A stretch of DNA of 64,000 nucleotides from Diadema setosum. Taxonomy: Eukaryota > Echinodermata > Echinoidea > Diadematoida > Diadematidae. Position 1 is the first letter of the stretch. The number at the start of each line of letters is the position of its first letter. Under the pieces are notes generated by a model. It worked only from the letters and a program-made list of their open reading frames with translations. It was not told the DNA's origin and did no database searches. Made by a program: the position numbers and the translations under genes. Positions 11,856 to 24,354 of the stretch are shown in pieces. The stretch lies in the NCBI RefSeq assembly GCF_964275005.1, contig NC_092685.1:27017649-27081648 (forward strand), given 5' to 3'.

Positions 11856-12049
11856 TAGGCCACTCCCATTATAATGAAGTCCTCGAAACCGGCAATTTCT
11901 TTTCATTTACTATGTCAAAATTTTGTTACAGCCGAACAAACTAAGTATAAAAACATACAAAGATGATGATTTTGGGACCTGGATATTTACTTCGTTGTAA
12001 CAAAATTTTTGTTATAACCGTGTTTGATATATAAAGGGAGTGCACTGTA
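11856..12049. mobile_element. Degraded Tc1/pogo-like MITE inside the PPP1R14 intron
   Basis: The left end TAGGCCACTCCCATTATAATG is loosely complementary to the right end TATATAAAGGGAGTGCACTGTA. Inner segments AAATTTTGTTACA and TGTAACAAAATTTT pair well. The layout is like pogo/Tigger-derived MITEs with TA flanks. Ends are diverged, so boundaries are approximate. Confidence 0.55.
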
Positions 12050-12631
12050 TAAGTAGTGGTAGGAGCAGGTCAACGGCCAAGAGGCAATAGCATGGATGGA
12101 AATCCCTCATTAAAAGCTGAAAGTCAATCCCAATACACTGTTGGCTATAGGTAACTTAACGCAAGTAAATGAAACCTCGTAAAGGGGGGAGGGCTTGTTT
12201 TCCGAACGTCTTATTTACCGTGGTACTCGCATACCGCAGTGTATGGCACCAATTTGTGGGCGAGGATACTGTTTGGCAATAAGATGCATCCTTTCATTCA
12301 TTGGACTGCTGAGCTCATGGATGTTTTTTGACAGCTCTGATGAAACCATGCATCCAGGAAAGATGTACATCAGATTTGTATTTGGTCACGCTCATGAATT
12401 CTATCATGCAAATACTTTTTTGCCTGGTTTTTCACCAACACTGATATTATATAGAAAATGCCTTTCAAATGACTTTGACAAAATGGGATGAGAAGTGTGA
12501 AAATTTGCATTTCTTATAATCGCCATATAATGTTAATTATTTGTGAATGTCTTGTTACGGCTGTAGGCACTTAGAAATGTTGTCATTTCTACTGAAGAAA
12601 AGTGTTGTTACTGCTGTACTGCTGACATTGG

Positions 12632-12775
12632 AGTATTATTATTATTATTATCATTATTAGTATGATGATGATGATGATTTTCATTATCATCATGAGTATT
12701 ATTATTACTTTTATTGCTTTTGCTGTTATTCTTTTGTTATTGTCATTATCATCATGTTTATGAATGTCAATGTCA
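12632..12775 (+). repeat. (ATT)n/(ATG)n imperfect trinucleotide repeat
   Basis: Blocks of ATT, ATG and related triplets are interrupted by single changes. The tract lies within the PPP1R14 intron. Confidence 0.85.
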
Positions 12776-12946
12776 TGTTATGATAATGCTAATGGTGTCT
12801 ATCATGCTACTAGCGAATCACACCTAATATCAGTTCACTTATTCCCATGTTTATTTTAATGAATTGTATTTTTTCTCCCCTCTCCCTCCCTCTCTCTCTC
12901 TCTTTGTCTGACTGTCTGTTTGTCTGTCTGTCCGTTCAACCTGCAG

Positions 12947-13048
12947 GAATTCATCTCAGAGTTACTCACAAAGATCTTGCAGCTCCAGAAGAAGTCGCAC
13001 TCGGTATCGTCGCCCAGTCCAGCCTCGAGTATAGACTTTCAGTCGTGA
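12947..13048 (+). CDS. PPP1R14: PPP1R14-family PP1 inhibitor, terminal coding exon
   Basis: The exon follows acceptor CAACCTGCAG in phase 0 and ends at TGA. It encodes 33 residues: EFISELLTKILQLQKK, then a Ser/Pro-rich tail SHSVSSPSPASSIDFQS. The EFISELLTKI helix directly matches the last PHIN-domain helix of the family (FI-x-x-LL-x-KI-x-x-x-x-K). Joined in frame to the 11303 exon it gives QPSQ-EFISELL, the expected domain order. The short Ser-rich C-terminal tail differs from vertebrate members and could carry phosphorylation sites (inference). The exon border position and domain match make this one of the two firm coding calls on the plus strand. Confidence 0.9.
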   Translation, partial: EFISELLTKILQLQKKSHSVSSPSPASSIDFQS

Positions 13049-13150
13049 ACAGATCTCTCCGCAAGCCTCTCTCCCCCGTAGGGGGGCACTTTGATCTGTT
13101 ACCCGCACATAGTTGTACATTTGTAAAAAGATAATATCGCGACGGACTTC

Positions 13151-13181
<31 letters not shown>

Positions 13182-14380
13182 TGGAAGATGCAAATAAGTC
13201 CAGTCTCTGCCCCGCACTCCCTTATTTCTGTGGCTCGTGGATTCCATTTTCCGGAACTTTTCTGATCTCCAACCCGAAAGTCAAAGGCTGTCTGAGTGGA
13301 TACTTCAAATTCCTGGTGTCCGATTTTGCGAGGAGAAGGAACTTGAATGCACTGGTGGAGCTGACCCTGAAAATTTCAGCATCGGATCTTTTGCTTTCTG
13401 TCCTGGACTTTTGTTTCCAGCTATTTTTGATGCTGTAAAATATGTAGAGCCATCTTTTTTTCTTTTTTTTTCAGAAGTGTTGTACTTCTTGCAAACTGGT
13501 TATTGTGTATTTGATGAACATTGCTACATGTCTGTCCTCTTCTAGTATCTTTGACGTAGCTAGATCCACAAGTGAACTATTGTCAGATGCAGTGACTGAA
13601 TTTGTATAATATTTATACATTTCTACTGAGCATAAAGATGCCCACAATATATTGCATCCACAATTACTGTAAAAATCCCTGTCCCTGCAGTGGTACAGCT
13701 GTCAAATGCAACATGTCAGTGTACTAGTTGATGTGTACTGACTTCCAACAACTAACATCCTTAGGCCACCAGGAGAAGTAGTCAGTAATGGGTTTGAGTC
13801 AGTTCACAGTTTAATCTGAATTCTGGCATAACCCCCCCCCCCCCCCTGTTTTTCATACATACACTGATGAGAGACCGCAATGGTATTCAGGATTAATATC
13901 TTGGATTACAAATTCAAGTAACTTTTTTTTTTCCTCTTCAAATCTTTTAAGGATCTACACTGTACTCTTGACAGGCTAGCAAAGACACTGAAGGGTACAA
14001 TGACAGAACTCTAAACAAACACTGTCTTTCTTTAAGCGCTTTCCTGTTTTCAGTATTGCTACAGTAATAGAAGAACATTTCATTATATTCTGTTTTGTTC
14101 TGAGCTTTCCATTGATCTCGACAATGTTTCCACAGCTGAATTTTCCAAATCAATGTTGACTTTCAGTAAACCATTCATATTGAAATGCAAAATCTGGGGC
14201 ACAAGTTAAGTTTTGATTAATGCTACATGGTGCATGGTGAGAGCAGATATGTGGGTAAATTGAACAATAGAGAATTGGATTTTTATCAAGGCACAGCAAT
14301 ATCACAGCTCATCATATTTGACACTTGAGCCTCTCATGTACAAACAGCATTGTTCCTTCTTCCCATAAGAAAGTAATAAA
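13049..14380 (+). other. Probable 3' UTR / 3' flank of the PPP1R14 gene
   Basis: Sequence downstream of the TGA has no further exon-like feature. It includes a (GA)n run at 13147-13177 and a C run at about 13832. AATAAA occurs at 14375-14380, and another at 15570-15575. Either could be the poly-A signal; the sequence alone does not choose, so the end shown is only a guess. Confidence 0.35.
13147..13177 (+). repeat. (GA)n microsatellite
   Basis: About 15 AG units end in GATAGATGG, in the presumed 3' UTR of the PPP1R14 gene. Confidence 0.95.
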
Positions 14381-17300
14381 CCTCAAAAGTAAAATGCTTT
14401 AATACCACCCCTTCCTTTCTGTCCTCAACAAGAATAGCCTCAAAGTATTATTTTGTCCACGATCTGGGTGTGCCTGAACGGACAAGACTGAAACTGAACC
14501 TCACTTTCATATGTCCAGGGCTGTGTTGTAAATTGATCGGCAGGCTCGAGATTGGCCTGTCTTTGCCGGTGGTTGAATTCATCATGACAAATGGCTTTCA
14601 AGTGTGACATCAAGATTCAATCCCTCCTTCACTCTCCCCCTCCCCTCCCCCCTTTCTCGCCATCTCTTCCCATTCCCCCCCCCCCCCTTTCCCTCGCCAG
14701 TGGAGGATTGCCGGAAATGAAATGTGAAATCTTGGTCAAGGTCATACTCCGTCATGCGCAACCTCATGGGGGTCACATGATCGCAGGAGATCTATCAACA
14801 AGCACAACACCATCTGTTTACGTTAATTGGGGATATGGGGTGGGGGTGGGAGGGGAGTGTTTCAAAGCTCAGGCCTCTAACCACCCCTTCCCCCTCTTGC
14901 AGAAGGAAATAATATGCTAATTTAGCTGGATGGCAATTTGTCGGCTGATGACATGTGGACACGGGCATGTCGTAACTCTCGTACGTGGAAAAATGAAAAC
15001 GGTGTCATTTGAAAACGTTTGTAGGCTGCTGCATGTGATGAGAGCAGTGGACTTCCACATCAGGCATAGCATTGCAACAACAAAATTCATTTCAAATTGA
15101 AACAACCGTTCATTTGCTGGCCTGAACTAATATTCCGAGAACGAGGGTAGTGTCAAGAGTAAGCCACAATAGGCAGATTCTACCATGTAGTGTGGGAGGT
15201 GGGGAAAAAGAAAGCTTCCAGTGTTACCATGGTTGTATAATCAAAACATTCGTCAAGTACATAATTTATGGGGTTTCATATCCCATGGCCTGTATGAACC
15301 ATACCCTGTTAGCTCTGTATTAAAATCTCTTTATTTCCCTGGTTGGCATTGTGGTTATCCTCCTTAGATTTGGCATATGATCAGGACAGCGACAGTCGGC
15401 AATTGATATGAGTGAGGAAGGAAATCTCCCACCCGCAGATGGCTGCTCGTGAATGTATGAGGTGTCACGAGAGCATTACGTGAAATTATATGCACGTTCA
15501 GTGTTCCACTTCAGTCTGAGGGGAAAGAATGGAAAGTCCCATTTGCAAAGAAGGAAAGATGGCTGACTCAATAAATTTCATCATGGCTTTTCATGATCAG
15601 GATCAAAAGTTTTTCATGATGAACAGGGGCCATCCTCAATAGACAAGATAAGATTAAAGATGCCTCAAACATTCAAAGGATGGTTAAAGAATATCCACAA
15701 AATATCATCACTCCTTCCATTGCCTCCATGGGGAAGTGGGGTCAGAAATTTGGCGTGCTCTTCTGTGGTACTGAAGGCCACTGATGACTGTAACAACATT
15801 TAAGAGAAAAGGGCCCCAGAAAGTATGGCTACTTTGATCACCTTCCTTCCATGTGGAACAAGAGGGTGAGGGTGGACATAATATTTAGAGGGCTGTCTCT
15901 TGCCTGCCTGATTGACATTGTGAATGAAGCTTGTTGAAGATGAGCTTTTAGAAAAAAACAAGAAACAAAACAAGACGCTACACCAGTTTCAGGTCCTGAA
16001 ACCAGACCAACTGACACCTTACATGGAATTTGTAATCAAATCCTATATAAACGGAGAGAGAAAAAGCAAAATCCATAGGCGGGAGAATAACCTGTGACTC
16101 ACTGACTTTCAATATCTCTCTTTCTGGCAGATGTATTATTGCCTATGGAATCTGCCAGCGTCTATGCAACAATGGCCTGGTGGTGAATATCACAGTAGTC
16201 TTGTGACAGCCTTCAGAGGAACATGGCTTCCATTGAAGCCTTTGCCCTTTTGGTTTATTATAATGCAACGTTAAAGGGTGCCTTTCATTGTGATAATTGT
16301 GATGATTGTTTTGTCTGCTAAAAATCAGCCAGACTTCTATACACTCTGTTCCATTCACCAATTTAGTTACTAAAAAAAAAAAAAATAGTTGCAATGATTT
16401 CACTGAATGAGATTCACAGACTGGGGTCCAACACTGTAAATAATAATGCGATGTCTCACAAACTTCTGGTATGTATATGAATGTAAAATTGCTCTGTAAT
16501 GCAGTCCTTCAAGTTGTAAGTGAGATATGCGATAAACAAAACCCTTGAAGAAACTTGCTCGTTCCTGCTCGTCGTCTTAAATCGGCAACATCTTCTCTGG
16601 GCATTTTTGGGCCCCTTGCAATCTGAACTTTTAGAATACACAGAGGACAGACAACAATCTTACCGACTGTTTACCCCAGCCATCAAACGAAATGTCAAGT
16701 ATGCACTCCGTACACCACACATGTCAGCTGTGCACTCACATGATACTCTTTGCAATCTTTAATTCAAAAGAGGGAGCCCTACTTGATAAATCCGCCCATC
16801 TTGGCACAAGTTCCATAGGACATTGGAGAAGCGCGTTCTATCATTTCATTTTTAACAGTTTTTTTTTTAATGTTCTCTCGGAAAATCATCATGTTTAGAT
16901 ATTGCATTGATGGTTCACTTTTTATGGCCTCCTTCCATGTAGTGATAATATCCCTGTTTTCTGCATTAGTATGATGATCATATTTATCATAAATGTCATA
17001 TTTCGTAATGGAACTACTAGCCTTCTAAAACTTTGCTCAGTGGAAAGATGATTTTGATTCCAAGTACACGAAGAAAAAGCCTCTCCATACGAGGAAGCGG
17101 GGCTTGGGCTTTCCAACAGCTGCATATTTTTAAACAGAGCCAGAAAGTAATAAGAAATGAGAAGAAATGATGTGAAGTCGAGTGAAGCTTGGCTGAAATC
17201 AGATCAGAGCTGTATACCAAGAAGTTGTAAGTTTCACATTTCGGCTGCAGCCACCACAGCCTCCCAATAATGAGTAATCTTTTGGTGTGAAACAGGATAC

Positions 17301-18000
17301 AGTCTTCACATTCAGTGCCTGATACGCCACCAACTTCTCCAGTGCGCAATGTTTTATTTTTAGACACAGAAACAAGCGCCTGTAATCCCATTACATGTCT
17401 GACTCAACAAACCACATGGCTGTGTACATTCATGTGACCCGAACCAAGTCAAAATTTAAGTGGCCTAGGATTGGAGTGCCTGACATTTTTTTTTTATTTT
17501 TTTTTTTATTTTTTAGGAAGTATTTCTCTCTCATCACATAGTCTCGATTTGGCATATGCATTTTCCATATATGCTATTTGTGTATATCATCATGTTTTCT
17601 ATAGTCTAAGTGTATAATGTGTGCTCTGTGAGATGTTAGGAAAAAAAAAAAAGTTGGAAAGAAGAGAAGCTAAATGCAACTCAGTACATAACTATACAAT
17701 GAGGATTCAAGCAACTGTAGATAATCAGAAAGGTCAAACGAGTGATGACTTGGGGGTTTCAGATTTACTTGGAATGATTCTCTCTTTCCATTTTCTTTCT
17801 TGACTAGCCCTGCAAATATTTTTAGCCTTGTGTGGCATGCGCCAACCTCAACCGCAGGGATATACGGTATATGATATGACCCCCTTCTTCAAAATTGTAT
17901 GTCGGTACCAGGTCATTAACGTTTGTTCCTCTGGCAAGTGGTCACATTTCAGCAGTAGAGGGCAGCATGCCTGAAATGAGTTGTGTTTTTCTTGAAAGGA
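14381..18000. other. Non-coding stretch
   Basis: No supported gene. It includes a polypyrimidine tract at about 14620-14720 and mononucleotide runs. A short frame after an AG at about 16130 (MYYCLWNLPASMQQW...) has no family resemblance. A candidate AATAAA lies at 15570. Confidence 0.5.
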
Positions 18001-18028
18001 ATAATCACACTGGTGTGAGTGCAAGTGT

Positions 18029-18030
<2 letters not shown>

Positions 18031-18110
<80 letters not shown>
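18031..18110 (+). repeat. (GT)40 microsatellite
   Basis: Eighty bases of uninterrupted GT. The overlapping poly-CV and poly-TH frames are artefacts of this repeat. Confidence 0.98.
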
Positions 18111-18112
<2 letters not shown>

Positions 18113-18502
18113 TGCATAGAATGTAGATGTGGGTGGGAATGCCTACGCCACGCGCCTCGTTATGTATCTTTCTTACAGCACCACCCAAAGTGGTTCTTGT
18201 AAATGAGCGTAGTCGCTCCTTGCCTGAGACAAATGCACACAATTTCCGTCCTGTGTACCCTTACAGGTTGTACATATTTCTGCCTGTCCATGCAAAAGCT
18301 ACTTTCACAGCTACATCTTCAATCACTCGGATGTGGCTCACACTCACTCTTCCACTCATAACAATTAGCCTATGATGCTGTATAGTATTAAAGCAGCTAT
18401 GTGTCCAGTCGTAAATATATGTATATACATATTTTATTCACATTACTGTGTGTCGCAACGTTGGCTAATGTACAGTGCCGGGCAATGGCATGTTACTATG
18501 AG

Positions 18503-18714
18503 CAGAGCTGCCAAGTTTCCCCGAGTCTGCAGGAGGCTTTTCGAAAATTTGATTATTTCTTTCATGTCCTGACAAGAAAATATAAAAACCGCCCAAAGTT
18601 GGGAAATATTTTTGCCTCCCGAGATGCAAGTTACACACAAGTATCCACCTCGACCCCTGCAGATTCAATCACGGGAGCCTTCCCGACTCTGACACATGAA
18701 AGTTAGCAGCCCTG
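18503..18714. mobile_element. 212-bp hAT-like MITE, ends CAGAGCTGCCAAGTTT
   Basis: The left end CAGAGCTGCCAAGTTT pairs with the complement of the right end AAAGTTAGCAGCCCTG. CAGRG starts are typical of hAT elements. The flanks do not show a clear 8-bp duplication, so the class is tentative. Confidence 0.5.
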
Positions 18715-20281
18715 TTTGATGTACAAGGTTGAACAGAAAGTCCAAAGAGAAGTGGGTAGTGCCTACCACCAATGAAGAATATGATATTTTTCTCTTGTGG
18801 CAATATCTGTGCCCACACATGACTGACCATATTTAATAACCGTGAGGTGCAAATGCAGACGGTGAAGCGGGATGAGGGTGATAACGTATCAGCTGCTGAG
18901 TATCACATGTCTCATTTATCGATTTGTCATCTTCAGTAGACTACAGATGAAACTCTGCAGCAAGAGAGAGAGAAAAAAAAATAGAAATGTAGAAACTTAT
19001 GCATGTTGTGTGTCATATTGACTTACATTTAATTATTATCTTTCATGCTTCCACGTGAATGTAAAACCATACTTGATATACTTGATATCTGTCCAAGGTA
19101 TACCATCCTTGAAAGTAATTTCTGAAATTGTTTTTTCCACAAATACTTCCATTCTTTTGCTCCATATTCTTTGAAGTCCTGCAACTTTGTAGCTGAAAAA
19201 GACTGAATACTTAACGATTGCAATACGATGTGTCTTTCATGCTATTTATTTCATGTCACTGAGTAATCCTAGAATATAAGCAATTCTGATTGTACAAATT
19301 CTGTCTATTGCACTTTATCATCAGAAATATAAGAAAATATATGCCTTTTTATGGTTAAAAGCTTGCAATTAGTATTGATGGTGTTCAAAAGACACAAGGT
19401 GAACATGGTTTTAGAGGCAAGGATTCTACTAGACCTAATGTTGGTGCAATGTCTTGACAGCAAAGTGGTGGAAATGAATATTGCAAAGAATAGGCATATT
19501 CTGTAGGTACTATGCACCATACAGATATGATTATAATTTTTTGTGAATTTGGATTCTCAAGTGGTTGATTTTGCTGTCTAGAGTCACATGAGTGGAATGA
19601 AGAAGAAGTATTATGGATTTTCAGGAGGAAATTGGTGAGTTTTCACCTCGGATACAGTATACATTGTGCTCCTGTCACCAGAGGCAATATACTTGTTTGG
19701 GATGTTAATTCTGTGAAAATTGGTTGACTCGTGAACACTAAAACAGCGAGGTATACCACATGTACAGTACTTCATGAAGCTATTAAGTGAAAAAATGGTC
19801 AAAATTGTGTTGGCAATTCTAATCTTGCCAGTATATGTGGTGAAGACTGGATCTGGTACTGTATGTGATGGCTACTTAATTAGGTCAGGGCTTGTAAATA
19901 TCCCTATATGAAGTAAAAAGACCTCTATAATTCTGTCCTAGTTCCATCATCCAGTTTACCGGACCTCACGTTTTGAGGGTCCAACGTTAAATCCTGACCC
20001 GACACGCCAGTCCACTCACAATGTTGTTCTGCTCAAAGTGCAAAGCTTAGCAATATTCTCACTTTCATTTTCATCTCCCAAAATGAAACAAAAACAAAAC
20101 TCATATCAATTCATGCAGTAAAGTCCCTCACTGATTGCACAAAAGTGGTCTGATGTTTGTAAACCTGTTTCATAATAAGTAAGGGGGGAAAAAAAAGAAG
20201 GGGAGCATGCAACCATGAATAATGTCATAGTTAGAAAAAAAATGAATAAAAGGTACACAACAAGCAAGCCTTGAAATCATT

Positions 20282-20848
20282 TTAAAGGACAAGTTCACCT
20301 TCATAGACATGTGGGTTGAGTGAATGCAGCAATATTAGTAGAACACATCAGTGAGAGTTTGAGGAAAATCAGACAATCCGTTCAAAAGTTATGAATTCTT
20401 GAAGTTTCTGCCCAGTCACAGCTGGATGAGAAGACTACTATAGCTTGTGATGTCACATGTGTACAACGATATAAAGAAAGAATAAAGAAAAATCAACATA
20501 TTTTCACTTTTCTCGCATAACAAAAGAATACTCGTCTTCTCTCTTTCAGAAGGTAGGGGGAATAATATTACCCTTAACATACGTCAGTAACAAGTCGAAG
20601 AAATGTGCACTTTATTCAAAAAGTAAAGCTTTGTGAAATTCTCTTTTTATTTCCCTTATATCATTGTACGCATGTGACATCATACACTGTAGTAGTCTTC
20701 TCATCCAGCAGTGACTGCGCAGATACTTTAAAAATTCATAACTTTTGAACGGATTGTCCGATTTTCCCCAAATTTTCACTGATGTGTTCCACTAATATTG
20801 TTGCATTCACTCAATCCACATGTATATGAAGGTGAACTTGTCCTTTAA
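20282..20848. mobile_element. 567-bp TTAA-bounded MITE with about 170-bp inverted arms
   Basis: Both edges are TTAA with ends AAGGACAAGTTCACCTTCAT and ATGAAGGTGAACTTGTCCTT. The arms share AAAAGTTATGAATT / AATTCATAACTTTT, ACAATCCGTTC / GAACGGATTGT and GGATGAGAAGACTACTA with its complement. The AT-rich centre lacks coding sequence. It is a non-autonomous DNA transposon. I recall similar repeats from sea urchin genomes, which needs a database check. Confidence 0.85.
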
Positions 20849-20932
20849 GACCAGTCCCGAGTATACTTGGGCAGGTGTCTATGGGAAATGCGTGTCATAG
20901 CAAAATCAGCCCTTCCTCAACAGGTTGATGTA

Positions 20933-21349
20933 CAGTTGAACCTCTCGTATCCGGACAAGTCGGGACCGGGGCTCATCCGGATAAGGGATTTGGCCGGATA
21001 CGGGAGACTCAATGCTTTATACATGTACATATACATACACATGTACTGATGTAGCTCATTGTAGTACCACATGTAGTAATGTGTATACTGCAACCTTTTC
21101 ATTGTTACATTTGGGGATGTTTCGGGATGTTGAAATGTCTGAAGGTAAGCAATTTGGAAGGAAATTTGATGCAATGTATGTTAATCATATTGGAAGTAAT
21201 ATGTAATTCATGTGTGTTTGGGTAGGAGTTCTCAAGGAGTTGGGAATTCCCCTTTCTTCCCGTAATTATTAACAAAAATCACAGCGAGATTGCGTCCGGA
21301 TAATAGAGAGATCCGGATAAAGGTAGGCCGGATAATAGAGGTTCAACTG
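20933..21349. mobile_element. 417-bp pogo/Tigger-like MITE with TA duplication
   Basis: The left end CAGTTGAACCTCTCGTATCC and the right end GGATAATAGAGGTTCAACTG are inverted repeats, each flanked by TA. TATCCGGA/TCCGGATA motifs repeat several times inside the arms. CAGTTGAACCTCT-TATCCGGA ends with TA duplications are characteristic of pogo-clade Tc1/mariner elements. The interior is too short to encode a transposase. Confidence 0.85.
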
Positions 21350-22337
21350 TACATCATCTAACCACTTGCACATGTCAAGTTTGGTCTCGTTCTGTCTGTA
21401 AAACAATTTGAAAATTCACTTTCTTACAGATGATATGGGATATGTGTCATGTAGTGATTATCCAATTGATACAAACAGTATCTATTGTATACTTTTAAAT
21501 GTCGGAAAAGCAAGACGACATGTCAGGTGTTGATGGCATACAATTTGCTCACCTGTGGATTTTTACTCCTGCAGTTGTGGGTTCTATCGAGAATAAGAAA
21601 AGATGGCGGAAACGGCTGATAGTATGTTGTCTGTTGAGAGTTGGTAGTCTGTAGAACTACTTTTTTATGCATCTGTTTTGCTACAGGAGAAGCTTTCTTC
21701 CATGTGATTGCTCTTATATTGTAAAGCCTATCTTGTTTACTCTGCTTTGCGGGAGTGTGCATGTGTGAATAATATGATTAATGATTATCATAATGATTAA
21801 AAAAAAGTTATTTGCTGTTTTTGATTGCATCATGTGTTCAAATTACATTGTATTAAGCACAAGTGATACAAATGGTCACAGTAGAAATGTTTGTGTGTTA
21901 TAAATGATTTGTCTGGTTTTTTTTTTGTGTTTTTTTTTCTGAGGAGGAATGATGTAATCTCAAGTTCAGCAAAGCATGAAAATTGGCAATTTACAAACCT
22001 TGAATCTTTTCCTTGAATGTTGCATTGTGTGGAACAAACACAGAAACAGTTTCTTTGTCACAGCAGAACTGTCATGTTTTAAAAAGCATTCTTGCTGCCC
22101 TGTCTGCTCTATGTATGTAGTACAGCTTCACACTCAAAAGATTGCACCATGGCAGATAGTTGAACCATTTACTGTATGCATCAAAATTTAAAGGACGTGG
22201 ATATTTTGTGCGTTACTACACACTGCAGATGGGTTTTTTTCCCAAATAGTGGTTCTGAATCTGTATATAAATATATATATAAATATATTTTTTCCCCTGC
22301 CTCATGTTGTGTTTCATGAGGTGACATACTTTTTTCT

Positions 22338-22368
22338 TTTTTGGTTTTTTTTTTTTTTTTTTTTTTTA
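22338..22368. repeat. Poly-T tract
   Basis: A long T run follows short TATA-like AT repeats at about 22264-22285. Confidence 0.85.
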
Positions 22369-23352
22369 GTGAAAGACAATCAAGTATGTCATAAAGCAAT
22401 AGTTTGATTTCAAACATCTTCAGGAAGTGCATGCATATTGTCAAGGTGGCCATTTTATGTGTGCAAGCAACCTGCATAATTATATTCATCTCAGTAAACT
22501 GCATTTTTTCATTTTTTTTTTATACAGAAAGCATTATACTTATTCTTACCAACCATCATCATGAAGCAGCAGGTTTTAGACTCCTTTGTACAGTTGAGGA
22601 GGGTTGTTGTTGTTGTTTTTTTTTTTTGTCTCAATGAAATAAATTATTGTTTTGATTTGGACTTTCTGAAATGCATGCGGTATGAAACAAAGCAACATAT
22701 TAACACTCACAAATGTCCGCTCTCTGATGCCGCGTTGATAAACTGTTGAGGGAATAGCTGATTGCCACGTCGTATGTTCCCAAGAAGTCCTGATAATCTT
22801 TTTGAAATTCTGTGTTTGAAGTAGAGCTCCAACTGTTAGGATGCAATGGTGAAACTCAACAGAGGAGGTAAAAACTTTGGTAGTAGCCCTTTCAAGAGGG
22901 TTAAAGGAATATGCGTTCAAATGTGTTACATATTTTAAGGCAGAAAAATCATCCATTCTCCTTTCTACTGGCAAGATACAACAGCAGAAGAAACAGGAGT
23001 ATTTCATGCATGTCTCTTTTATACGAAACTAAAGTATCCAGTGATGTCATAGTAACATCCAAACATCACAATGGCATTTGTTTGTCTCATGCACACCTCA
23101 TTCCCATTCCCTGGGCAAACTGTGAAAACAGCTTCTTTTTGACAAACTGTTTAGTATGTTGTTTCTGTTGGCATTGGCAAAAATAGCCACAACAAACAAG
23201 AAAGATGAAAATTTAGTCACTGATTTTTTTGCTGGCCTTGTGGCGAGGGTTGTGTTTTGTATCGTTTTGCCACACAACAGTTGGAATAATGTGTACGTCT
23301 ATGATGTGTCCAACGCTATCAAACTTTCGAGGAATGTGCTCCGATAATGCAT

Positions 23353-23372
23353 TTGTTGTTGTTGTTGTTGCT
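23353..23372 (+). repeat. (GTT)n microsatellite
   Basis: About six GTT units. Confidence 0.85.
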
Positions 23373-23937
23373 ACAATCATCTTCCATTGATTTCTTAATT
23401 TTCTTGATTGTGTGATCTGCAAATAATTTCTTGCTTTTCTGGAGCAAATTTCATGAAAATATCTTGGATGAAATATGTGAAGAATAAATTTCTGTTTTGT
23501 CCCTGTATGACTGTCACCCATGTTTCATTGTTATATTTGGATTGACATGATCTTGTGCATTCTCTTGAGATCTAACTTCTGAAATACTGTATAAGCTGTT
23601 ATTTTCGCAAGGGTTAAATTTCCGTGAATTTTAGGAATCGCTGCTGGACTGTTAACTTAACAACACGCAAAAATGTTCTCATACGCTTGGGTTATAGTGC
23701 ACTTACGATAGCCTGGGAGTCAAATTGCAAAAACACCTTCTTGTGAAAATGTCCGTGACCTCCTCATTTGCAAAGATATCAGCTTTTACAGTACCCCCTC
23801 TAGTAGAATGTTTTTGGGGTTTTTTCAAAGGATTGTATTATATCGTGGTATCCTCAAGTATGTTGCTCCTGTACAAAGTTTACAGAGTTCATAATACTTC
23901 TACTTCTCAAGTGATGATGGGTGTGTGCACTGTATTG

Positions 23938-23938
<1 letters not shown>

Positions 23939-23991
<53 letters not shown>
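23939..23991 (+). repeat. (TG)n(TA)n compound microsatellite
   Basis: TG units switch to TA units and end exactly where the 114-bp inverted repeat of the hammerhead-bearing element begins. Confidence 0.95.
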
Positions 23992-23995
<4 letters not shown>

Positions 23996-24042
23996 GTATT
24001 GCAACAAGTTCACTCGGTTGACATCAGGTTCATCCGTATTTT

Positions 24043-24095
24043 ATTGCTACTCGGAGTTTCATGCCACCTTCATTTAGGGGCAATCATCAGGCAAT
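24043..24095 (-). ncRNA. Hammerhead ribozyme-like motif, left arm
   Basis: Mirror image of the 24302-24354 motif. On the minus strand: ATTGC (stem I), CTGATGA core at 24090-24084, stem II, GAAA at 24060-24057, three-base-pair stem III, cleavage triplet GTA ending at 24048, then GCAAT closing stem I. Sequence identical to the plus-strand copy. Confidence 0.6.
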
Positions 24096-24301
24096 GATTA
24101 AATACATCCCAGAAATGCATTTGGATTGAATTAACGCATTTTTAGCGCGTGATACCAAAACAAAAACAAAACAAAACAAACTATACGCGCCTGGACCATA
24201 GGGACCAGTGCACACTTAATCATATTCATTATTACGTATATCGGGCAATGATTAAACCGTTGGACAATGCATCGACATCATAAGCTTATTTGTATTTAAT
24301 C

Positions 24302-24354
24302 ATTGCCTGATGATTGCCCCTAAATGAAGGTGGCATGAAACTCCGAGTAGCAAT
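24302..24354 (+). ncRNA. Hammerhead ribozyme-like motif, right arm
   Basis: Order on the plus strand: ATTGC (stem I 5' side, 24302-24306); CTGATGA (24307-24313); stem II TGCC/GGCA (24315-24318 with 24332-24335) enclosing a 13-base loop; GAAA (24337-24340); stem III formed by A40-C41-T42 with A46-G47-T48 around loop CCG; cleavage base A at 24349 in the triplet GTA; GCAAT (24350-24354) closing stem I. All core bases of the hammerhead consensus are present. A T-T mismatch sits between the core and stem II, which may weaken activity. Cleavage is predicted after 24349. Short stem III matches hammerheads described in Penelope-like elements. Confidence 0.65.

Larger units (their letters stand above)
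11417..12946 (+). other. PPP1R14: Intron of the PPP1R14 gene
   Basis: A 1530-base GT..AG intron, GTAAAC at the 5' end and CAACCTGCAG at the 3' end. The acceptor is preceded by a strong TCTCTCTCTC / TGTCTGTCTG pyrimidine tract. It contains a degraded inverted-repeat element (11856-12049) and ATT/ATG trinucleotide repeats (12632-12775). Confidence 0.85.

Noticed and set aside
12338..12380. Hammerhead motif starting at CTGATGA
   Set aside because: GAAA follows, but stem II does not form and the palindromic GATGTACATC leaves no loop for stem III.
17848..18242. Frames rich in Thr-His or Cys-Val
   Set aside because: Translation of the (GT)n/(CA)n repeat on both strands.
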